Shown in pieces: positions 30,578 through 40,619 of a DNA stretch of 64,000 bases. Location: assembly GCF_900177675.1 (NCBI RefSeq), contig NZ_FXWM01000001.1, forward strand, positions 3,543,001-3,607,000, given 5' to 3'. The notes beneath the pieces were generated by a model that did not search any database, had not been told where the DNA came from, and worked only from the letters and a program-made list of their open reading frames with translations. Numbering within the stretch: position 1 is the first letter of the stretch; each line of letters starts with the position of its first letter. The stretch comes from Bacillus sp. OV166. Lineage in GTDB: Bacteria; Bacillota; Bacilli; Bacillales; Cytobacillaceae. The position numbers and the translations under genes were made by a program.

Positions 30578-31633
30578 ATGTTGAGTGAACAAGATAAAAT
30601 TCGCCTAACTTCTTTGTCAACAAAAGCCGGTTGAGGCTGCAAAATTGGTCCTGAGGACCTGGCGCAAGTGTTGCGTCAATTACCGAAACAAGAACCTGTT
30701 CCTGAATTATTAGTGGGACTTGATACTTCTGATGATGCTGGAGTGTACCAAATAACCGACTCCATCGCTTTGATACAGACAGTTGACTACTTTACCCCAA
30801 TCGTCGACGATCCATATATGTTTGGTCAAATCACGGCTGCAAATGCATTAAGCGATGTTTATGCCATGGGCGGCGAACCTAAAACAGTTATGAATATTGT
30901 CGGCTTTCCGATTAAAAAGTTGGGTGCCGAAATGCTGGCTGATATTCTTCGTGGTGCAGCAGATAAAGTAAAAGAAGCCGGTGCGATTACCGTTGGCGGC
31001 CATTCAATTGATGATCAGGAACCTAAATTTGGACTTTCCGTTACAGGTATAGTCCATCCCGATAAAGTTTGGAAAAATGTCGGCGCTAAGCCTGGTGATG
31101 TTCTCGTGTTAACTAAGCCGATTGGTGTGGGTATTATCACAACCGGTATAAAAAGAAGTGTCGTAACTCCTCTGCAGGAACAGATTGTGACAGAGACAAT
31201 GGCTACGCTAAATAAGGTGGCAGCTGAAGTTTTAACAGAATTTCATCCTCACGCTGTAACTGATGTAACTGGATTCGGATTACTTGGACATGGCAGTGAA
31301 ATGGCACGTGGTAGTAATGTTAGTTTTGAATTCTCACTCTCACAAGTCCCTGTTTTAGAAGGTGCTCTTGAATTAGCGAAAAATGGTGTGGTGCCTGGTG
31401 GTTCTAAGTCGAATCATAAATGGATAGCTGATGATGTTGTTTATGAGGATATTCTTCAGGAGGAGCAGCTGGTCCTATGTGATGCGATTACATCTGGGGG
31501 TCTGTTTGTTTCACTTAGTGAACAGGAAGCGGCTCAATATGTCGACAAGCTACATTCTAATGGTCTTGCATATGCTGCGATTATTGGGAGAGTTACCGAG
31601 AAAAAAGACAAATATATCTATGTAACAAGATAA
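30578..31633 (+). CDS. selD: selenide, water dikinase, itself a selenoprotein (Sec19, TGA at 30632-30634)
   Basis: 351 codons with TGA 30632-30634 read as Sec. The N-terminus is MLSEQDKIRLTSLSTKAG-U-GCK: the catalytic Cys/Sec plus invariant Lys of SelD. Further motifs are GLDTSDDAGVYQ, DYFTPIVDDPY, NALSDVYAMGG and HAVTDVTGFGLLGHG of the AIRS fold. It makes selenophosphate from selenide and ATP for SelA. GGAGGTGG is close to the ATG (four bases); the next codon, TTG, has better spacing. Standard ORF calling begins only at 30668 and loses the active site. Confidence 0.95.
30647..30659 (+). promoter_or_regulatory. bacterial SECIS hairpin of selD
   Basis: GGTCC-TGA-GGACC: a 5-bp stem with a 3-nt loop containing G, beginning 12 bases after the Sec TGA. 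The loop lies 17-19 bases downstream, within the range known for bacterial SECIS elements. It codes for part of SelD as well. Confidence 0.7.
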
Positions 31634-31668
31634 CAGCGAAGCCTTAGTTGCTTCGCTGTTTCTTTTAT
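31634..31668 (+). terminator. selD terminator
   Basis: ACAGCGAAGC pairs with GCTTCGCTGT and is followed by TTCTTTT, directly after the selD stop codon. Confidence 0.85.
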
Positions 31669-31669
31669 G

Positions 31670-31705
31670 CAAAAAAAGCCCTGAACCATTTTGGTCCAGG
31701 ATTAT
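31670..31705 (-). terminator. tdh terminator
   Basis: CCTGGACC and GGTTCAGG (one mismatch pair) form a stem ending in GCTTTTTTT on the minus strand, nine bases past the tdh stop codon. Confidence 0.75.
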
Positions 31706-31713
31706 TATAATTA

Positions 31714-32658
31714 TTATATTTTCTGATGCAGCTTCTCTACCATATCCTTGGTCATTTTATCCAAATCAAACGCGTATTTAAAGCCCCATTCCTCTTTTGC
31801 CGCACTAGCATCAATTGAATTTGGCCAACTTTCCGCAATTTTTTGACGATCTGGATCAACATTATAAGAAATTTCAAATCCAGGTACATACTTAGCGATA
31901 GAAGCCGAAATTTCTTCAGGATCAAAGCTCATCGCTGTCACGTTGAAAGCATTACGGTGGATTAATTTTGATGAATCTGCCTCCATTAAGTCAACAATTG
32001 CATTTAGGGCATCGGGCATATACATCATGTCCATATAGGTACCTTTATCAATGTATGAAGTATATTGGCCATTCTTGATCGCTTCATAATAGATTTCAAC
32101 GGCATAATCCGTAGTCCCTCCGCCAGGAAGTGCAACATAGGAAATTAACCCTGGAAAACGCAAGCCGCGGGTATCGACACCAAACTTTTGGAAATAGTAA
32201 TCAGACAATAACTCCCCTGCCACTTTATTGACACCGTACATCGTCGTTGGACGCATTATCGTATCTTGTGGGGTGCTGTCCTTAGGTGTGGATGGACCAA
32301 AAGCGCCAATCGAACTTGGTGTGAAAAATTGCGCCTTTAACTCTCTTGCAGTTTCCAAACCATTCAATAGCCCGCCCATATTTAAATTCCAAGCAAACAC
32401 AGGCTTGGCTTCTGCTGTAGCTGATAAAAGAGCGGCTAAATGCATAACAGTATCAACGTTGTATTTTTTGGCTACTTCCACCATTTGGTTTAAATCCGTT
32501 ACATCGACAGTCTCAAAAGGACCACTTTGAGCGGCTTCGCTGTCATTCTTTTTAATATCTGTAGCAATGACATTATCCGCACCATATATGTCTCTTAGCT
32601 TTAAAGTTAATTCTGATCCAATCTGCCCTAAAGCACCTGTGACTAAAATACGCTTCAT
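31714..32658 (-). CDS. tdh: L-threonine 3-dehydrogenase, SDR (epimerase-like) type
   Basis: A 314-aa extended short-chain dehydrogenase: the NAD motif is GALGQIGSE, the catalytic pair is in SSIGAFG and YGVNK. Sequence features such as PGLISY and GGTTDYAVEIYY match SDR-type threonine dehydrogenases rather than the zinc MDR enzyme of B. subtilis. It oxidises threonine to 2-amino-3-ketobutyrate, which the adjacent Kbl cleaves to glycine and acetyl-CoA. It lies 82 bases after kbl in the same direction. Confidence 0.9.
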   Translation of the reverse strand: MKRILVTGALGQIGSELTLKLRDIYGADNVIATDIKKNDSEAAQSGPFETVDVTDLNQMVEVAKKYNVDTVMHLAALLSATAEAKPVFAWNLNMGGLLNGLETARELKAQFFTPSSIGAFGPSTPKDSTPQDTIMRPTTMYGVNKVAGELLSDYYFQKFGVDTRGLRFPGLISYVALPGGGTTDYAVEIYYEAIKNGQYTSYIDKGTYMDMMYMPDALNAIVDLMEADSSKLIHRNAFNVTAMSFDPEEISASIAKYVPGFEISYNVDPDRQKIAESWPNSIDASAAKEEWGFKYAFDLDKMTKDMVEKLHQKI

Positions 32659-32740
32659 CGTCGTTTCTCCGTCCTCTTCACTCTTACTAAAAATAGTGAT
32701 TTACTTTATTTTTACGTTACTTAATCAGTTAGGGTGATAC

Positions 32741-33931
32741 CTAAATAACGCCCATTTCCTTGCCGACTTTTTCATAAATAGCAATCGCTTGGTCGAGCAT
32801 TTCTTTTGTATGTGCAGCTGTCGGCATGTTACGCACTCGTCCAGTCCCTTTTGGAACGGTTGGGAACACAATCGCCTTGGCATAAACCCCTTCATCATTC
32901 AAACGTTTACTGAATTGTTGAGTAAGTGCTTCGTCCCCGATAATACAAGGGGTGATCGGAGTTTCGCTGTTGCCGATATTAAAGCCTAACTCGTTCAAGC
33001 CTTTTTTTAGATAATTTCCATTTTCCCAAAGCTTTTTGTTCAGTTCCGTGCTCTCCATAAGGATTTCAATTGACTTCTTACTTGCAGCCACATCGGCAGG
33101 AGTTAATGAGGTAGAAAATAGGAATGGACGGCTGCGAACTTTCAACCAGTCAATGAGATTTTTCTTACCAGCGACATAACCGCCAACCACGCCAATTGCT
33201 TTAGATAATGTACCGATTTGAAAATCAATTTTATCAGAAAGACCAAAATGCTTAACGGTCCCTGCCCCATCACCAAGCACACCTGATCCATGAGCATCGT
33301 CTACATATGTAATCAGATCAAATTCCTTAGCAATCTTGACAATTTCAGGCAGTAAAGCAATATCTCCGTCCATCGAGAACACGCCGTCTGTAATCACCAT
33401 AATTTTATTGTAAAGGCCTGACTCTTTTGCTGTATTTGCTTTTTCGCGTAAATCTTCCATATCGGAGTGGTTCACACGGATAATTTTTGCTTTAGAAAGA
33501 CGGCAGCCGTCGATTATCGACGCATGGTTTAATTCATCCGAAAGAATCGCATCATTTTTATCCATTACTGCGGAAATAGCCGCCATGTTACAATTAAATC
33601 CAGATTGGTAAGCAATCGCTGCTTCTGTATGTTTGAATTCAGCTAATTTTTCTTCCAGTTCAACATGGAGTTTAAGCGTTCCGTTGATGGTTCGAACGGC
33701 CCCTGCCCCAACTCCGTATTGTTCAATCGCCTCAGTAGCGGCTTTTTTCAAACGTTCATCCGTGGCTAGGCCTAAATAGTTGTTGGAAGATAGATTGACT
33801 AGCTCTCTGCCATTAATTGTTATAACTGGTCCATTTGGGCTTTCGAGCGGATCGATGACATTGTACAAACCTTTTCCCTTTAAATTATCAAGATTTTCAT
33901 TTAAAAATTGCACCAAAAAAGTACTGGACAT
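32741..33931 (-). CDS. kbl: glycine C-acetyltransferase (2-amino-3-ketobutyrate CoA ligase)
   Basis: A 396-aa PLP enzyme of the alpha-oxoamine synthase family. Motifs: NYLGLA, the substrate loop [15 protein letters not shown] and the PLP Lys in IGTLSKAIG (about residue 243). Paired with tdh it completes threonine breakdown. The ATG at 33931 has AGGGGG eight bases upstream; the TTG two codons earlier is an unlikely start. Confidence 0.95.
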   Translation of the reverse strand: MSSTFLVQFLNENLDNLKGKGLYNVIDPLESPNGPVITINGRELVNLSSNNYLGLATDERLKKAATEAIEQYGVGAGAVRTINGTLKLHVELEEKLAEFKHTEAAIAYQSGFNCNMAAISAVMDKNDAILSDELNHASIIDGCRLSKAKIIRVNHSDMEDLREKANTAKESGLYNKIMVITDGVFSMDGDIALLPEIVKIAKEFDLITYVDDAHGSGVLGDGAGTVKHFGLSDKIDFQIGTLSKAIGVVGGYVAGKKNLIDWLKVRSRPFLFSTSLTPADVAASKKSIEILMESTELNKKLWENGNYLKKGLNELGFNIGNSETPITPCIIGDEALTQQFSKRLNDEGVYAKAIVFPTVPKGTGRVRNMPTAAHTKEMLDQAIAIYEKVGKEMGVI

Positions 33932-34258
33932 ATTCAATTCCCCCTATATTCATTTGAACGTGCTTTGTCGTTAACGGAAAAACAATCGTCCGTTTCAGGC
34001 GGACATCCACACCTTTGTTAAACACTGGTATTAAAGGATTCCTGTACTATACTTTATCATAAATTTTTATAGTTGTGCATATCTAGTGGACAAAAAAGCA
34101 AAAATATTTTTTATATCTTTTAGAATGCCCTATTAACAATAATGTTATTTCTTAAGATAACCAAACTGCTATCAATGAATTATTTTATAATGGCATGGTT
34201 TTAAGTTATAATGGTTTTTTAATCGTACTGAGCCAATCTCCAACGCAACAAAGAAAGG
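33932..34258. other. intergenic region upstream of kbl
   Basis: No gene seen. On the minus strand about 60-75 bases before the kbl ATG, GTCCG-CCTGAAA-CGGAC is followed by GATTGTTTTT, a weak terminator-like leader hairpin. AT-rich promoter-like sequence (TATAGT, TATGAT) lies near 34045-34065. No known riboswitch is recognised. Confidence 0.35.
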
Positions 34259-34267
34259 ATGTCAACC

Positions 34268-34555
34268 TTGTCATTTTTGTATTCAATCTTATACACACTA
34301 GTTATAGGGGCGGTATTTATTTTTCTATTTATTATTGCCTACGATTTTCTTTACGGTGAAAAACCAGAAAAACAAACGAAGAAAATACATAAATATTTTC
34401 AAAAAGAAACCATTAAAAAAATTGATAGACTGGAACATCAGCCTCGAAAATTTACCATGTACCAAGTCACAATGAATAGTGGTATTAAGAAGATTAAGAT
34501 GAAACCAGGTTATAAAGTAGTCAATATGGTACCAAAGGAGAAAAACAAAATGTAA
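34268..34555 (+). CDS. small membrane protein, unknown
   Basis: About 95 aa: one N-terminal membrane helix (about residues 3-25, LYSILYTLVIGAVFIFLFII) and a basic cytoplasmic tail (Lys-rich, MKPGYKVVNMVPKEKNK). The frame begins at the ATG at 34259, but AAAGG abuts that ATG; the TTG at 34268 has a normal distance and is preferred. No family recognised. Monocistronic with a strong terminator. Confidence 0.65.
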   Translation: MSFLYSILYTLVIGAVFIFLFIIAYDFLYGEKPEKQTKKIHKYFQKETIKKIDRLEHQPRKFTMYQVTMNSGIKKIKMKPGYKVVNMVPKEKNKM

Positions 34556-34589
34556 GCAAAATTCGGGGATAAGTTATTTTACTCCAAAA

Positions 34590-34619
34590 GAAAAACCGGG
34601 GAATTCCCGGTTTTTTTTC
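34590..34619 (+). terminator. terminator of the small membrane protein gene
   Basis: AAAACCGGG pairs with CCCGGTTTT around GAATT and is followed by a run of T. Confidence 0.9.
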
Positions 34620-34694
34620 CATCTATTTAATTTTCCTCGTCAAGGACATTTGTTTGCTTCACTATGAGAGTCCCATTTCGCTAACGTGCTTTTC

Positions 34695-35693
34695 TTATTT
34701 TACGGACACCGAACTCAATTTCCCTACATTTCGATTGATATTTTGTAATGCCTCCTTGTATTCTTTTTCTAAACTACTAATTATTTCAGAAACCGATTCT
34801 ATTTTATTTATTGCCCCGACGCCATGTCCTGCTGACCAAATATCCTTCCATGCTTTCGCATTCGTCTCCCTTTGCATATTATCAAAGTTTACCTTGTCTT
34901 TTTTAACAAGTGTATCTGGGTCCAAACCTGCCTTTTTAATACTAGGTACCAGCATATTGCACATGATGCCGGAGAAAGCATCCGTTAAAATGATATCCTC
35001 TTGTGTGGCTTCAACCAGCATTTCCCTGTATTCATCATTGGCCATACTTTCTGTCGCAACAATAAAGCGGGTTCCCATATAAGCAAGGTCAGCGCCTGCT
35101 GCCTGTGCAGCTAAAATTCCCTTCCCTGTTGAAATGGAACCAGCAAGGACAATGATACCATCCCAGAAATTACGGACCATATCTACGAAGGCAAAGCTGT
35201 TGATTTGACCCGCGTGACCACCCGCCCCGCTTGCCACCAAAATAAGTCCATCGACACCAGATTCAGCTGCTTTTTGAGCAAACTTCAAATCACTCACATC
35301 AGAGAATACGAGCCCGCCATATTCATGCACAATATCGACTACTTGTTTCGGACTTCCTAAGGAGGTAATTACCAATTGCGGCTGATGCTTTTTAATCAAT
35401 GCAAGTTCTTCCTGCAGGCGGCTGTAAGAGCTATGTACGACCATATTCATCGCCCAAGGAGCAATTTTTCGGCTAGGATCGAGCGCACGAGCCTCTTCTA
35501 ACTCTTCATTTAATTGCCCCATCCACTGATCAAGAACCTCAATTGGTCTTGCATTAGGAGCAGGAAAAGAACCTATCACGCCATTCAAACAACAATTTTT
35601 CACAAGTTCGGTGCCTGACACCAAAAACATCGGGGCCGAAATGACCGGTAATTTTAATTGGTTCCACCATGATTCAGGAATTGATTTCTTCAT
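34695..35693 (-). CDS. nitronate monooxygenase-like (NPD family) flavoprotein
   Basis: A 332-aa TIM-barrel flavoprotein. PVISAPMFLVSG at the N-terminus, VASGAGGHAGQ and GADLAYMGTRF are FMN/substrate segments of the 2-nitropropane dioxygenase/nitronate monooxygenase family. The likely catalytic His is in GGHAG. It may detoxify nitronates such as propionate-3-nitronate; annotation in this family is often generic. The ATG at 35693 is seven bases from AAAGGGTG; a GTG three codons upstream is inside that site. Confidence 0.85.
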   Translation of the reverse strand: MKKSIPESWWNQLKLPVISAPMFLVSGTELVKNCCLNGVIGSFPAPNARPIEVLDQWMGQLNEELEEARALDPSRKIAPWAMNMVVHSSYSRLQEELALIKKHQPQLVITSLGSPKQVVDIVHEYGGLVFSDVSDLKFAQKAAESGVDGLILVASGAGGHAGQINSFAFVDMVRNFWDGIIVLAGSISTGKGILAAQAAGADLAYMGTRFIVATESMANDEYREMLVEATQEDIILTDAFSGIMCNMLVPSIKKAGLDPDTLVKKDKVNFDNMQRETNAKAWKDIWSAGHGVGAINKIESVSEIISSLEKEYKEALQNINRNVGKLSSVSVK

Positions 35694-35869
35694 TTTGATC
35701 ACCCTTTATTTTAGAATTTTCAGAATAAATGATTCACTTTCATAGTACCTGAAAATGAATGAGTATTCAATCTTTGCATGAACCTTTTATTTCTGTCTAT
35801 CAAAACGCTTACCATCCACGAACGATTTTTAATTAAATTGATAAAATGTTCGTTTTTTGCGAAAAATGA

Positions 35870-35899
35870 TTGATTTACTCTTCTCCTGTGCTTTATAAT
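35870..35899 (+). promoter_or_regulatory. promoter of xpt-pbuX
   Basis: TTGATT, 18-base spacer, TATAAT; transcription would begin about 15 bases before the riboswitch aptamer. Confidence 0.7.
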
Positions 35900-35919
35900 G
35901 TGAATAAATTCATATGGTT

Positions 35920-35992
35920 TCACTCATATAATCGCGGGGATATGGCCCGCAAGTTTCTACCGGATTGCCATTAACCATCCGACTATGAGTGA
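35920..35992 (+). ncRNA. guanine-class purine riboswitch aptamer
   Basis: P1 is TCACTCAT with ATGAGTGA. Core sequences ATAATCGCGGGGATATGGC, GTTTCTACCGG and CCGACTATG match the xpt-type purine aptamer. The specificity base in GACTAT is C, which pairs with guanine or hypoxanthine (adenine aptamers have T). The terminator at 36052-36112 is its expression platform. Guanine should switch off xpt-pbuX. Confidence 0.95.
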
Positions 35993-36051
35993 GTAATGGG
36001 AAAGTCGCTCTTCTATTTGAGTGCACTAATTCCATATTCTTTCGGACATGT

Positions 36052-36112
36052 AGCCCAAAGATCATTATCTCACTCAATTTTTTGATGTGAGTTAATGACC
36101 TTTGGGCTTTTT
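36052..36112 (+). terminator. riboswitch-controlled terminator
   Basis: AGCCCAAAG...CTTTGGGCT with an inner TCATTA/TAATGA and CTCAC/GTGAG pairing forms a long interrupted stem, then TTTTTATT. It lies between aptamer and xpt. Confidence 0.85.
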
Positions 36113-36124
36113 ATTATTTTATAA

Positions 36125-38034
<1,910 letters not shown>

Positions 38035-38217
38035 ATAACATCATATATCCAACACATTCCTCAGCACCATAATGGCTTTTATCAGAAACGACTAAAAATA
38101 ACAGCTGAGGAAATAATCGTAAATGCGATGACAAATATTAGAGATCTTTATTTCAATGCCATAAAGATGATATTTACACAGCATATAATAGGGTTATTAC
38201 AAAACCATAAAAAATGA

Positions 38218-38260
38218 AAAAGACGCCAATCGTTAAAAAAATTACGATTAGCGTCTTCTT
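38218..38260. terminator. terminator-like hairpin after pbuX
   Basis: AAGACGC, mismatched CA/TA, ATCGT ... ACGAT ... GCGTCTT forms an imperfect stem. T-rich sequence follows better on the minus strand (CTTTTTCATTTTTT). It may end pbuX transcripts or those of a lost minus-strand gene. Confidence 0.5.
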
Positions 38261-38261
38261 C

Positions 38262-38387
38262 ATGTTATTTACAGATTTATTAGCATATGACGATTATCTT
38301 GGTAACATATCATGGTTAAAAGACAAACATCTTTCATCCTATGCAGAGGATTTTAAAAATTTTATCATTTCTTACTATAAGAAATAG
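38262..38387 (+). pseudogene. possible remnant of a LysR-family regulator C-terminus
   Basis: A 41-codon open frame ends with ISWLKDKHLSSYAEDFKNFI followed by ISYYKK and TAG. The W-kd-x-x-LS-x-x-A-x-x-F pattern is the usual end of LysR-type effector domains. Nothing of the remaining ~250 residues is seen upstream, where the pbuX end and a hairpin lie. It is interpreted as a gene remnant; the short length limits certainty. Confidence 0.35.
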
Positions 38388-38574
38388 AACTAAGTTTAAT
38401 TAACTGCTAAATGAAAACTCCGATTGCACTTATCCCCCTCAAGGGACTGCCGACCCCACGTATCTTCATTGTACACTTAGTATCTAACAGAGGAAGTTTG
38501 ACTACTGCAGACCAATTAAAGGTTAAAAGAGAATCTCCTTGTTGTTCCATTAAAGGGCGCTTTAATTGAATAAA
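38388..38574. other. no supported gene
   Basis: Short frames exist on both strands (38411-38566 plus; 38407-38595 minus) but neither has a ribosome site or a recognisable protein. Probably decayed sequence. Confidence 0.4.
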
Positions 38575-38622
38575 TGGGTGATACATATTAGACATGACTA
38601 ATATGTATCACCCTTTATTTTT
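38575..38622 (+). terminator. 16-bp perfect palindrome with T-rich tail
   Basis: GGGTGATACATATTAG, six-base loop, then its exact inverse, followed by TTTATTTTTT. It is a strong plus-strand terminator by structure although no intact plus-strand gene precedes it. Confidence 0.7.
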
Positions 38623-38631
38623 TATGTTTTT

Positions 38632-38813
38632 TTAGGATTTAGGTATTGATAAAATCGATCCGTCAGGTATAGGTAGATTAACTAACTCAGGAGACTTAGA
38701 TGTAATTTCATTCTTGTGTCTTGTATAAGTTCTTACTTTATTATCAAACTTAGTCCAAATGGTACGAAAACCATCTAATTATAATTCGGTTATATAGTTA
38801 TACAAAGTCCTTT
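38632..38813 (-). pseudogene. ATP-dependent DNA ligase fragment with nonsense codon at the KxDG lysine
   Basis: The minus-strand frame reads LYNYITEL-stop-LDGFR, then TIWTKFDNKVRTYTRHKNEI, SPELVNLPIPDGSIL and a stop at 38634-38632. This resembles the nucleotidyltransferase segment of ATP-dependent DNA ligases (ELKxDGxR ... YTRHNNEVT ... PELxxLPxPDG). At 38781-38779 TAA stands where the adenylated Lys codon (AAA) is expected. Both ends of the gene are missing. Confidence 0.5.
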
Positions 38814-39000
38814 TCCTTATTCAATTTTGATCCACCTCCCATACACCTAATAAATTTCTTGTTTTATTGGAAGTCATCACTCCTTTCAAGCATTGTTGAG
38901 TTATTATTAATTCCATGTAAAGAAACATGCCATTGTGTTCTATTTACCTTGCCAATCTGATACCTTTAAACTGTAAATATTCTTAGGGGGAATGGTTACT

Positions 39001-39306
39001 ATGGCAAATTTAAAAGATAAATTTACGATTGATGACATGAAGGCATTAGACCAAAGACTCAATCACATCTTCTATCAAGTAACCCATTATCAAACTAGAT
39101 CAAACGCTGGGCTTACAGAACTTCAATTACTTGATACAATTGACCATTTATGTCGAATGTCAGGTATGCTGTGTGATGTAATTGAACAACAGTTAGAAGG
39201 GCATATAGAAACATCAGAACCGCATAGTTATATTAATAGAAAATTAGGGACTGTTGAAACTGTTATTAAAAATTTTTTAGAAATTAAGAAAATTGATTTA
39301 GATTAA
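39001..39306 (+). CDS. hypothetical protein between the direct repeats
   Basis: A 101-aa soluble, probably helical protein (MANLKDKFTIDDMKALDQRL; two Cys in LCRMSGMLCDVIEQ). No family recognised. AGGGGG precedes ATG 39001 by ten bases; an ATG three codons earlier is too close to that site. It is the only intact-looking gene in the 1.4-kb segment between the two copies of the pbuX end, and has its own terminator. Confidence 0.6.
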   Translation: MANLKDKFTIDDMKALDQRLNHIFYQVTHYQTRSNAGLTELQLLDTIDHLCRMSGMLCDVIEQQLEGHIETSEPHSYINRKLGTVETVIKNFLEIKKIDLD

Positions 39307-39308
39307 CT

Positions 39309-39340
39309 ACAAGGTGGCTCATAAAGAGCTTCTTTTTTTC
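39309..39340 (+). terminator. terminator of the hypothetical gene
   Basis: AAG..GGCTC-ATAAA-GAGCT..CTT stem followed by TTTTTTT. Confidence 0.65.
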
Positions 39341-39426
39341 ATCTCTTTTCAATTTATCTAGGACACTGTCAGACTCGTTTATGAATTGATTTAAGCCATT
39401 TTACTTAAATCTAATACAAATACACC

Positions 39427-39487
39427 CTAAACATTGTTTTCAATGTAACAAAGTCAACAAAGCAAATTAAGGCAGCAAATAATCAAA
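39427..39487 (+). repeat. 61-bp direct repeat, copy 2 (orphan pbuX end)
   Basis: Identical to 37963-38023. Here it is not part of an intact gene; the reading frame upstream is unrelated. A strong terminator follows 24 bases later. Confidence 0.93.
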
Positions 39488-39510
39488 TTTCCTCTTAATG
39501 AAAAAGAAAT

Positions 39511-39545
39511 AGTAAAAAGACGATACTGATTTGGTATCGTCTTTG
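39511..39545 (+). terminator. terminator after repeat copy 2
   Basis: AAAGACGATAC pairs perfectly with GTATCGTCTTT around TGATTTG, with T-rich sequence after. It may be the original pbuX terminator. Confidence 0.85.
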
Positions 39546-39606
39546 TTGTTTCTCGTTCAGGAAATGTATGTTACGAAACGCTAGAAATGGATCTAAATAA
39601 TTTCAA

Positions 39607-39636
39607 AAAAGGCGATGCCATTCTAAAGCATCGCCT
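39607..39636 (-). terminator. terminator of the GerPA/GerPF-like gene
   Basis: AAGGCGATGC and GCATCGCCTT form a 10-bp stem followed by TTTTTTG on the minus strand; it includes the gene's stop codon. Confidence 0.85.
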
Positions 39637-39841
39637 TAATCATTTCTAAGAGTTCAATTATGTTTCTTTTAGTTGTAGAACTTAAACCAGTGATGGTCGT
39701 AATATCAGTCCCTGTATTATCACTTCCTGAACCTGAATTTGTTTTAGTTACCGATATTGGAGAAATATTATTTGCACCACCAAAGTTTACGATCCCCCCA
39801 GAAATGGTCCCAATAGTAATACAATCATGATTGGTCGCCAA
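39623..39841 (-). CDS. GerPA/GerPF-family spore germination protein
   Basis: A 72-aa protein: TISGGIVNFGGANNISPISV with a following SGSGSDNTG stretch is the pattern of the GerPA/GerPF family, small proteins that help germinants pass the spore coat. The preferred start is the TTG at 39841 (MATNHDC), with GGGGGTG upstream; a GTG six codons earlier is within the ribosome site. The other gerP operon genes are not here. Confidence 0.75.
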   Translation of the reverse strand: MATNHDCITIGTISGGIVNFGGANNISPISVTKTNSGSGSDNTGTDITTITGLSSTTKRNIIELLEMIKAML

Positions 39842-39977
39842 CCAATCACCCCCTTCCACGCTTATTTACTATTATATGGACAAGGTTATTCGGTTGTTTA
39901 AGCATTTTCATTATTTATTTTTTAATGCTTCTTAATTTCAAAAAGAGCCACGTGTGAGGCCCATTTGTTTTTCATAA

Positions 39978-40457
39978 TTATGTTTTTGGAGATTTGCATG
40001 CATCCTTTTCTAACTTGCAAATCCACTTATAAAATCCTAATAAGATAAGAAGCAAAAACGGATCAAGTATAGCTGCATGCCAAAGCTTCCACCAGCCGTA
40101 ATGAAAGAATCCCCAAGGAGGAGGCAGCAATGTAATGACTTCATATATCAAAATGGCAATAACAAAAATGGTAATAAAAAAAAATTGCTTAATAACTTTT
40201 GATTTATGAGGAAACCAATTTAAAAAAATCATATTAACAGCAGGAACTAAGAATAAATGTGGAAGCAATCCCGCCCAATCAATTTCATTGTCAAAATACC
40301 AGTATCCGTGGTATTTGAATTCAATAAACACATCGAAGATGACCTGTAATGAAATTGTAAATGACCAAATATGTACAATTTGATTAGCACTTAGTATTTT
40401 ATTATTTTTGAAAGCAAAAAAATTAAATGTGATAATGGCAATAAGTAATCCAATCAT
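39978..40457 (-). CDS. CBO0543-like integral membrane protein
   Basis: A 159-aa protein with about five membrane helices and conserved polar motifs: SFTISLQVIFDVFIEFKYHG in the first half and WKLWHAAILDPFLLLIL near the end. This resembles the uncharacterised CBO0543 family of Bacillales/Clostridia. Function unknown. AAGGAAAAAG precedes the ATG. Confidence 0.7.
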   Translation of the reverse strand: MIGLLIAIITFNFFAFKNNKILSANQIVHIWSFTISLQVIFDVFIEFKYHGYWYFDNEIDWAGLLPHLFLVPAVNMIFLNWFPHKSKVIKQFFFITIFVIAILIYEVITLLPPPWGFFHYGWWKLWHAAILDPFLLLILLGFYKWICKLEKDACKSPKT

Positions 40458-40619
40458 ATCTTTTTCCTTTTTATATTTAAAATACCCAAATAGTTAGGCA
40501 TCCTATACTATTTCCAATAAAAATACAGTGTTTTTCTCATCAAAAATCTAGTCGAATCCTTAAAAATCTAGTATGATGTACTAATGTATTAATTCTTGAC
40601 GAAGCGAGGATTACAAAAA

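Noticed and set aside
35720..35923. Open frame on the minus strand upstream of xpt
   Set aside because: It covers the promoter and the first bases of the purine riboswitch, and has no ribosome site.
38407..38595. 62-codon minus-strand frame in the scar region
   Set aside because: No ribosome site, starts inside a palindromic terminator, and matches nothing I recognise.
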